A stretch of DNA of 56,347 nt. It comes from Amycolatopsis sp. CA-126428 (GTDB lineage: Bacteria > Actinomycetota > Actinomycetes > Mycobacteriales > Pseudonocardiaceae). How positions within the stretch are numbered: position 1 is the stretch's first letter; the number at the start of each line of letters is the position of its first letter. Position numbers and translations under genes: made by a program. The notes under the pieces are model-generated. The model was not told the DNA's origin. It worked only from the letters and a program-made list of their open reading frames with translations, and searched no databases. This document shows positions 50,663-56,347 of the stretch, one piece after another. The stretch is taken from assembly GCF_002904335.1 (NCBI RefSeq), contig NZ_PPHF01000170.1, positions 1 to 56,347 on the forward strand, read 5' to 3'.

Positions 50663-52714
50663 TCAGGCGTCGATGGCTTCGCGGTCGATCCGGTCCGAAG
50701 AGGCGACCAGCCAGTTCCGCCGGGGCTCGACCTTCTCGCCCATCAGCAGTTCCAGCGCGCCTTCGGCGGCTTCGACGTCGTCCATGGTGATGCGGCGGAC
50801 CGAGCGGGTGGCCGGGTTCATCGTGGTCTCCCACAGCTCGTCGGCGTCCATCTCGCCGAGACCCTTGAACCGCGGCACCGGGGTGACGATGCTCTTGCCC
50901 GCCTTCTCCAGCTCGGCGAACTTCGTCTCCATCTCCTGCTGCGTGTACGTGAAGTGCGTTTCCGGGTTGCGGCCCTTCGTGACGAGCTTGTGCAGCGGCG
51001 GCATCGCCGCGTAAAGCCGGCCGTCCTCGATCACCGGGCGCATGTACTTCGCGAACAGCGTGATCAGCAGCGTGCGGATGTGCGAGCCGTCCACGTCGGC
51101 GTCGGCCATCAGGATCACCCGGCCGTAGCGCATGGTCGACAGGTCGAACGTGCGCCCGGTGCCCGCGCCGAGCACCTGGACGATCGACGCGATCTCGGCG
51201 TTCTTCAGCGTGTCACCCAGCGACGCCTTCTGGACGTTCAGGATCTTGCCGCGCAGCGGCAGCAGCGCCTGGTACTCCGAGACGCGCGCCATCCGCGCCG
51301 ACCCCAGCGCGCTGTCGCCCTCGACCAGGAACAGCTCACTGCGGGAGACGCCGGTGGTGCGGCAGTCGACCAGCTTCGGCGGCATCGCCGCGCCTTCCAG
51401 GGCGGTCTTGCGCCGGGCGGCGTCCTTCTGCTGCTTCTGGGTGAGGCGGACGCGCGAGGCGTCGACCACCTTCTGCAGCACGACCTTCGCCTCGGACTTG
51501 GTCTTGCGATCCTCGGTCCAGGCCTTGACGTGCTTGTCGACGATGGCCTGCAGGACCCGGGTGATCCCGGCGGTGGACAGCTCGTCCTTGGTCTGTGAGG
51601 TGAACTGCGGCTCCGGCAGCCGGACGTGCACCACGGCCGTCATGCCCTCGAGGACGTCCTCGAGGGTCGGCATGTCCTCCTTGGGCTTGAGCAGCCCGCG
51701 GGTCTTGGAGATGGCCTCCTGCAGCGCCTTCGTCACCGCGCGGTCGAAGCCGCGGCGGTGCGTGCCGCCGTGGACGTTGCGGATCGTGTTGGTGAAGCAC
51801 TCGACCGTGCGCTCGTAGCCGGTGCCCCAGCGCATCGCCACCTCGACCTCGGCGTGGCGCTCCACATTGGACTGCATCACCCCGGCGGCGTCGGCCGCGT
51901 TCTCCTTGTACGTGCCTTCGCCGGTGATCAGCAGCGTGCCGCAGACCGGCTTCTCGCCCGACGGCGTGAGGAAGTCGACCATGTCGACCAGGCCGTGCGG
52001 GAAGTGGAAGGTTTCCTCGTTGATCGTGTCTTCGATCGCGGTGCGCAGCACGTACGTGACGCCCGGGACGAGGAACGCGGTGTTGCGCAGCTTGGCCCGT
52101 ACGCCGTCGACGTCGAGCGCCGCGCCGGACTCGAAGTAGCGCGCGTCGTACCAGTAGCGGATCGACGTGCCGCTGCGCTCGCCGCGCTTCATCTTGCCGG
52201 TGAGGTTCAGCCCGGACCGGCGGGTGAACTTCGCCTTCGGGCCGGGCGCGTCGAACGTGCCCGGGACGCCGTGCTTGAACGACATCTGGTGGACCTTGCC
52301 GTCCTGCTTCACCGTGACGTCGAAGCGGTGCGACAGCGCGTTGACCGCCGAAGCGCCGACGCCGTGCAGGCCGCCGGAGGTCTTGTAGCCCGAGCCGCCG
52401 AACTTGCCACCCGCGTGCAGGCGCGTCAGCACCAGCTCGACACCGGACAAACCGGACTTGGCGTGGGTGCCGGTCGGGATGCCGCGGCCGTCGTCGTCCA
52501 CCTGGACGCTGCCGTCGGCGTGCAGGGTGACGACGATCTTCGTCGCGTGGCCGGCGACCCCTTCGTCCGTGGAGTTGTCCACCACCTCCGAGAAGAGGTG
52601 GTTGATGCCCCGGCTGTCGGTGGAGCCGATGTACATCCCGGGTCGTTTGCGGACGGCTTCGAGACCCTCGAGATGCGTCAGGTCGTCGGCCCCGTACAAG
52701 GTCTCGGCAGTCAC
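50663..52714 (-). CDS. parE: DNA topoisomerase IV subunit B (ParE)
   Basis: A 683-aa GHKL ATPase subunit. ATP site: VVDNSTDEG and DDDGRGIP, then GGLHGVGASAVNAL; TOPRIM motifs: EGDSALGSARM, PLRGKILNVQKAS and DADVDGSHI. The EGDSA-LG reading (rather than EGDSAGG) and pairing with a parC-type gene support topoisomerase IV, not gyrase. GTG 52714 begins VTAETLYGADDL; the long upstream frame is rejected. A nested dyad upstream may regulate the operon. Confidence 0.92.
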   Translation of the reverse strand: MTAETLYGADDLTHLEGLEAVRKRPGMYIGSTDSRGINHLFSEVVDNSTDEGVAGHATKIVVTLHADGSVQVDDDGRGIPTGTHAKSGLSGVELVLTRLHAGGKFGGSGYKTSGGLHGVGASAVNALSHRFDVTVKQDGKVHQMSFKHGVPGTFDAPGPKAKFTRRSGLNLTGKMKRGERSGTSIRYWYDARYFESGAALDVDGVRAKLRNTAFLVPGVTYVLRTAIEDTINEETFHFPHGLVDMVDFLTPSGEKPVCGTLLITGEGTYKENAADAAGVMQSNVERHAEVEVAMRWGTGYERTVECFTNTIRNVHGGTHRRGFDRAVTKALQEAISKTRGLLKPKEDMPTLEDVLEGMTAVVHVRLPEPQFTSQTKDELSTAGITRVLQAIVDKHVKAWTEDRKTKSEAKVVLQKVVDASRVRLTQKQQKDAARRKTALEGAAMPPKLVDCRTTGVSRSELFLVEGDSALGSARMARVSEYQALLPLRGKILNVQKASLGDTLKNAEIASIVQVLGAGTGRTFDLSTMRYGRVILMADADVDGSHIRTLLITLFAKYMRPVIEDGRLYAAMPPLHKLVTKGRNPETHFTYTQQEMETKFAELEKAGKSIVTPVPRFKGLGEMDADELWETTMNPATRSVRRITMDDVEAAEGALELLMGEKVEPRRNWLVASSDRIDREAIDA

Positions 52715-52739
52715 AGGGTCGTTCTCCCGGATCGTGGCT

Positions 52740-52815
52740 CGCGAAAGTGCTGGTGGTGGTGCGGACTCGCCTGCACCGTAGTGCAGGATATCCGCCCACC
52801 CCGACAACTTTCGCG
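52740..52815. promoter_or_regulatory. parEC promoter with two co-centred dyads
   Basis: Outer arms CGCGAAAGT (52740-52748) and ACTTTCGCG (52807-52815) and inner arms CCTGCAC (52770-52776) and GTGCAGG (52781-52787) share a centre near 52778. On the minus strand TATCCT (52785-52790) is a good -10, so the inner palindrome covers the transcription start, a repressor position. Confidence 0.5.
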
Positions 52816-52848
52816 CGCTCCCGTCCCCGGAGTGGCGTACGCCGCCCG

Positions 52849-54345
52849 TCAGCGGGGGTCGTAGCCCAGGTCGGGCCACAGGCCCAGCAGGGCTTCGATC
52901 TTCCGCGGGACCTGGAAGCTGTTCCGGAAGTTCGGCTTCTCGCCGATCGTGGCGAGGGCCTTGCGGAGGTCGCCGAAGGCCGGTTTGGCGGCCGACTGCC
53001 GGGTCAGGACGTAGCAGTACGTCCGGCGGGGGTACGCGAATTCGTCGATGTAGGCCTGCAGGACGAGACCGGGGGCCTCGATCCGCGACCCGACGAGGGG
53101 GCGGCCCTGCTTCTGGCTGTAGACGGGGATCACGTGCACCCCCGCGCGGAGCGTGCGCGGCGGGTCCTGGCCCTGGCCGTCGTCGGCCCAGAGCAGCTCG
53201 ACGCGGAACGGTGATTCGCCGTCCTCGCCGGGGTGGGTGTATTCGCGCTGCAGCTCTTCGAGCCGGTACGCGGCCTCGGCGTTCGGTTCGCCGCCTTCGA
53301 CGAGGCTGACCAGGTACAGCTCGGCCGGGCGCGGCCAGGACGGCCGGGGCACGTCAGTGGCTTCGGGGGCTTCAGTGCCTTCGGAGGCTTCGTTGGCTTC
53401 CGGTTCGGCCGCAACCGGTTCCGCGGTGCCGGCCGGCGAACCGGCCTCGGCAGCGGCGGGCGTGGCCGGTTCCGGCTGTTCCGGCTGCGTGGTGCCCGGC
53501 TCGGCGGCGGAGGCGGCCGGCGGGGCCGTGGCGGGCTGTTCGGGGCTCGCGACCTCGGCGGGGACGCCGGGGCGGGCCGCAGACGTCGCGGCCGGGCCTC
53601 CGGGAACACCCGGGCGGATCACGCCCGACGGAGCCGCGCCCGGAACGCCCGGGCGCACCGGGGAGGCGGGCGGCGTGGGAGCCGGGCGGACGGGCGAAGG
53701 CGCGGGAGCCGCGGGGCGCACCGGTGAGGGCGGCGGCGTCGCGGCCGCGGGCCGGACCGGCGTCACCGGGCGGCTGGTCACCACCGGCCGGGCGGCGGCG
53801 GGCCGGGTCGCCGCGGGGCGGGCCGTGACCGGCTTGCCGGCGCCGTACTGCTCCAGCAGCGGCTCCAGGTCACCGGCGGTCAGCGAGGGGCCCGCGAGGT
53901 CGCACCACTCGAGCCAGGCCTCCTGGGCCTCCTCGACGGTCTGCCGCTCGTGGGAGAGCGTGACGGCCTCGAACAGCTGCCGCGGGCCGGCGGCCGTGAC
54001 GTCGGCCGAGCCGACCACGACGAACGACGGGTCGTCCTCCGCGATCACCAGCTTCGCGTTCAGCCCCCGCAGCGAGTGCACGATCACCCCCGCCTTGACC
54101 CAGTGCAGCAGCGCGTGCGGGCTCGTCGCGCCGGACAGCACGGTGTCCAGGCTCGCGTCCGTGATCAGCGTGTCTCCGGGTTGCAAGGGCAGCAGGGCCG
54201 CCGCGCCGGGACCGACGTGGCCGAAGGCGGCCACCAGGTTCCGGCGCGGGGCGAGCAAGGGGGTGATCGAGGCCCAGATGTCGCGACCGGCGAGTAGTCG
54301 TACCGAACGTTCTGCCAAACCCAGCCGAGCGAGCTCCGCGTCCAT
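52849..54345 (-). CDS. degenerate phospholipase D-like protein with Pro/Ala-rich linker
   Basis: A 498-aa protein in three parts. Residues 1-170 carry a PLD-like half site: LNAKLVIAEDDPSFVVVGSADVTAAG matches HxKxxxxD...GSANxT, but the catalytic His is Asn. Residues 175-330 are a Pro/Ala-rich low-complexity linker, and 335-498 form a globular C-terminal domain of unknown type. It is probably not a catalytic PLD and could bind DNA or lipid. ATG 54345 is chosen because TAAGGT on the minus strand ends 7 nt upstream (leaderless). Confidence 0.7.
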   Translation of the reverse strand: MDAELARLGLAERSVRLLAGRDIWASITPLLAPRRNLVAAFGHVGPGAAALLPLQPGDTLITDASLDTVLSGATSPHALLHWVKAGVIVHSLRGLNAKLVIAEDDPSFVVVGSADVTAAGPRQLFEAVTLSHERQTVEEAQEAWLEWCDLAGPSLTAGDLEPLLEQYGAGKPVTARPAATRPAAARPVVTSRPVTPVRPAAATPPPSPVRPAAPAPSPVRPAPTPPASPVRPGVPGAAPSGVIRPGVPGGPAATSAARPGVPAEVASPEQPATAPPAASAAEPGTTQPEQPEPATPAAAEAGSPAGTAEPVAAEPEANEASEGTEAPEATDVPRPSWPRPAELYLVSLVEGGEPNAEAAYRLEELQREYTHPGEDGESPFRVELLWADDGQGQDPPRTLRAGVHVIPVYSQKQGRPLVGSRIEAPGLVLQAYIDEFAYPRRTYCYVLTRQSAAKPAFGDLRKALATIGEKPNFRNSFQVPRKIEALLGLWPDLGYDPR

Positions 54346-54400
54346 GCCCACGACCTTAGCCGGTGCCCCTGGAGCACCTGACGGCCGGAATATCTCTTGC

Positions 54401-54429
54401 TTGGAAGTAGTTGAACGCGCATGTAAGAT
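54401..54429 (+). promoter_or_regulatory. promoter of the luciferase-like operon
   Basis: TTGGAA (54401-54406), 17-nt spacer, TAAGAT (54424-54429): a good vegetative-type match. It gives a 5' leader of roughly 15-18 nt containing the SD AGGGAG. Confidence 0.65.
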
Positions 54430-54452
54430 GGTGCTCGCGAAGGGAGCAGGTC

Positions 54453-55565
54453 ATGCAGTTCGGAATCTTCACGGTGGGCGACGTCACGACCGATCCCACG
54501 AACGGAACCACGCCCACCGAGCACGAGCGGATCAAGGCGATGGTCCGCATCGCGCTCAAGGCGGAGGAGGTCGGCCTCGACGTCTTCGCGACCGGCGAGC
54601 ACCACAACCCGCCGTTCGTCCCGTCGTCGCCCACGACGATGCTGGGCCACATCGCGGCGCAGACGTCCAAGCTGATCCTGTCGACGTCGACGACGCTGAT
54701 CACCACGAACGACCCGGTGAAGATCGCCGAGGACTTCGCGATGCTGCAGCACCTCGCCGACGGCCGCGTCGACCTCATGATGGGCCGCGGCAACACCGGC
54801 CCGGTCTACCCGTGGTTCGGCCAGGACATCCGCCAGGGCATCCCGCTGGCCATCGAGAACTACGCGCTGCTGCGCCGGCTCTGGCGCGAGGACGTCGTCG
54901 ACTGGTCCGGCAAGTTCCGGACGCCGCTCCAGGGCTTCACGTCGACCCCGCGGCCCCTGGACGGCGTCCCGCCGTTCGTCTGGCACGGGTCCATCCGCAG
55001 CCCGGAGATCGCCGAGCAGGCGGCGTACTACGGCGACGGCTTCTTCGCCAACCACATCTTCTGGCCGACGTCGCACTTCCAGCAGCTGATCTCGTTCTAC
55101 CGCCGGCGCTTCGAGCACTACGGCCACGGCTCGGCGGACCAGGCGATCGTCGGCCTGGGCGGCCAGGCGTTCATCCGCCCGAAGTCCCAGGACGCGTGGA
55201 ACGAGTTCCGGCCGTACTTCGACAACGCGCCGGTGTACGGGCACGGCCCGTCCCTGGAGGAGTTCACGGAGCAGACGCCGCTGACGGTGGGCAGCCCGCA
55301 GGAGGTCATCGACAAGACGCTGACCTTCCGCGAGAACTTCGGCGACTACCAGCGCCAGCTGTTCCTGATGGACCACGCGGGCCTGCCGCTGAAGACGGTG
55401 CTGGAGCAGCTCGACCTGCTCGGCGAGCAGGTGATTCCGGTGCTGCGCAAGGAGCTGGACTCCCTGCGTCCCGCGCACGTCCCGGACGCGCCGACGCACG
55501 CGTCCCTGAAGGCGGCTTCTCCGGAGGCGGCTTCGGTGGCGGATTCGATGGAGGCTTCGGTATGA
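54453..55565 (+). CDS. luciferase-like (LLM) flavin-dependent oxidoreductase, CE1758-type
   Basis: A 370-aa TIM-barrel monooxygenase of the bacterial-luciferase superfamily: MQFGIFTVGD start, VFATGEHHNPPFVPSSP, STSTTLITTNDPVKIAEDFA, and GRGNTGPVYPW. It uses reduced FMN supplied by the NAD(P)H:FMN reductase encoded next (ATGA overlap). The two match the paired CE1758/CE1759 family arrangement. The organic substrate is unknown. ATG 54453 with AGGGAG upstream. The C-terminal 20 residues are Ala/Ser-rich and poorly conserved. Confidence 0.9.
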   Translation: MQFGIFTVGDVTTDPTNGTTPTEHERIKAMVRIALKAEEVGLDVFATGEHHNPPFVPSSPTTMLGHIAAQTSKLILSTSTTLITTNDPVKIAEDFAMLQHLADGRVDLMMGRGNTGPVYPWFGQDIRQGIPLAIENYALLRRLWREDVVDWSGKFRTPLQGFTSTPRPLDGVPPFVWHGSIRSPEIAEQAAYYGDGFFANHIFWPTSHFQQLISFYRRRFEHYGHGSADQAIVGLGGQAFIRPKSQDAWNEFRPYFDNAPVYGHGPSLEEFTEQTPLTVGSPQEVIDKTLTFRENFGDYQRQLFLMDHAGLPLKTVLEQLDLLGEQVIPVLRKELDSLRPAHVPDAPTHASLKAASPEAASVADSMEASV

Positions 55566-56149
55566 AACTCGCAGTGGCGACGGCCGGCCTGTCGGTGCCT
55601 TCATCGACCCGCCTGCTGGCCGACCGCCTGGCCGCGGCGACCGTCGCCGCGGCCGGGGAACCGGTCTCGGTGTCCGTGGTGGAGTTGCGGGACATCGCGC
55701 TGGACATCACGAAGAACCTCCTGACCGGCTTCCCGAGCCCGCAGCTGCGCACGGCGATCGAGACGGTGACCGGCGCGGACGCGCTGATCGCGGTGACGCC
55801 GGTGTTCACGGCGGGCTACAGCGGGTTGTTCAAGTCGTTCTTCGACGTCCTGGACGCGGATTCGCTGGTGGGCAAGCCGGTGCTGCTCGCGGCCACGGGC
55901 GGGACGGAACGGCATTCCCTGGTGCTCGACTACCAGCTGCGGCCGTTGTTCGGGTACTTGAAGGCGGATCCGGTCGCTACGGGCGTGTACGCGGCTTCGT
56001 CCGACTGGGGCAGGGGTGAGGCCTCAGGGGCGTTGCAGCGGCGGATCGAGAAGGCGGGGGCGGAGTTGGCTTCGCTGGCCGGGGGACGGCCTGCAGTGTC
56101 GGGGGAGCCGGATTTCGTTCCGTTCGAGCAGTTGCTGGCGGCCGAGTGA
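55562..56149 (+). CDS. NAD(P)H-dependent FMN reductase, partner of the LLM enzyme (CE1759-type)
   Basis: A 195-aa flavodoxin-like reductase: LSVPSSTRLLADRL (phosphate loop) and TPVFTAGYSGLFKSFFDVLD with GGTERHSL match the SsuE/MsuE group. It reduces FMN for the coupled LLM oxygenase. ATG 55562 overlaps the preceding stop. Followed by a terminator at 56285-56313. Confidence 0.92.
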   Translation: MKLAVATAGLSVPSSTRLLADRLAAATVAAAGEPVSVSVVELRDIALDITKNLLTGFPSPQLRTAIETVTGADALIAVTPVFTAGYSGLFKSFFDVLDADSLVGKPVLLAATGGTERHSLVLDYQLRPLFGYLKADPVATGVYAASSDWGRGEASGALQRRIEKAGAELASLAGGRPAVSGEPDFVPFEQLLAAE

Positions 56150-56284
56150 GCCCGGCTTCCCTGCCCGGCTCGGGGTGTCCTGTAGGTGGTTGAGCTGGGC
56201 GGCGGATGGCTGCCCGGTGGTTGCGGCGCAGACGAAGCGCTGCGACTGCTGAGTCGGTCGCTAACCCGGATTCGCGTGGGTGTG

Positions 56285-56313
56285 GGCCCGTAGCCGTGTG
56301 GCTGCGGGCCTTT
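56285..56313 (+). terminator. rho-independent terminator after the LLM/FMN-reductase operon
   Basis: GGCCCGTAGCC pairs with GGCTGCGGGCC (one G:T), loop GTGT, then TTT at 56311-56313. It lies 135 bp past the reductase stop; the bases between hold no supported gene. Confidence 0.65.
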
Positions 56314-56347
56314 CCCGTGTTCAGGCTGCGAATGGGAGTGGTTCGTG

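Noticed and set aside
48150..52714. Calling this pair gyrA-gyrB
   Set aside because: No GyrA box is visible in the A subunit, the B subunit has EGDSA-LG rather than EGDSAGG, and order parE-parC with a 29-bp gap fits topoisomerase IV. A separate gyrase pair would be expected elsewhere.

Overview
The window is high-GC actinobacterial chromosome, most like a member of the Pseudonocardiaceae such as Amycolatopsis. This is inferred from strong GC3 bias, frequent GTG starts and GTGA/ATGA start-stop overlaps, genes whose -10 box sits 6-8 nt before the start codon (leaderless mRNAs), the tmRNA tag ADSSQREFALAA, an actinobacterial hut operon and an ESX-type effector cassette. No phage, insertion sequence, plasmid gene or CRISPR array is visible.

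Layout. 1-11 kb is housekeeping: the 3' part of an initiator tRNA, a PadR regulator, prfB, ftsE-ftsX, smpB and its partner tmRNA (ssrA, 9796-10160), with an amidohydrolase, a membrane acyltransferase and a NarL-type two-component system between them. 11-14.5 kb carries a diguanylate cyclase, an MFS exporter and an IclR regulator that diverges from a histidine-degradation operon (hutH, hutU, an M20 amidohydrolase, hutF, hutI; 14.6-21.5 kb). 21.6-27.6 kb holds a flavin monooxygenase, a secreted lipase, a CN-hydrolase/Lnt-like protein, a PiT phosphate transporter behind a candidate PHO box, and a two-gene unit of unknown function. 27.9-31.8 kb holds a second two-component system, whose kinase has an unusual C-terminal extracytoplasmic tail, and a TetR/monooxygenase pair with abutting twin operators.

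31.8-35.2 kb is the most accessory-looking segment: a 1015-aa STAND NTPase (NB-ARC plus about 10.5 TPR repeats) divergent from a 38-aa cationic amphipathic peptide, sharing a promoter packed with CCGG motifs. I consider this the best candidate for an undescribed system, possibly a conflict or signalling module. 35.2-41.6 kb carries an ABC exporter, HrpB helicase, a solute-binding lipoprotein and a MauE/DsbA-like redox pair. 41.7-44.1 kb is a four-gene cassette (ESX-like protein, NlpC/P60 hydrolase, two YbaB-like proteins). 44.3-56.3 kb has a DinB-like protein, a secreted GH3 and ThuA-ricin pair, topoisomerase IV (parE-parC), a degenerate phospholipase-D-like protein and a luciferase-like/FMN-reductase duo.

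Three non-coding signals recur. (i) Near-perfect 22-23-bp stem hairpins with a 2-nt loop and conserved GTGAGTG edges lie at three gene ends, two of them containing the stop codon of the preceding gene. (ii) A double-hairpin element follows both the tRNA-fMet and the tmRNA. (iii) A short dyad, GTCCAC-N3-GGAC and its reverse, recurs about ten times, mostly inside genes and built from codons rare for this genome.
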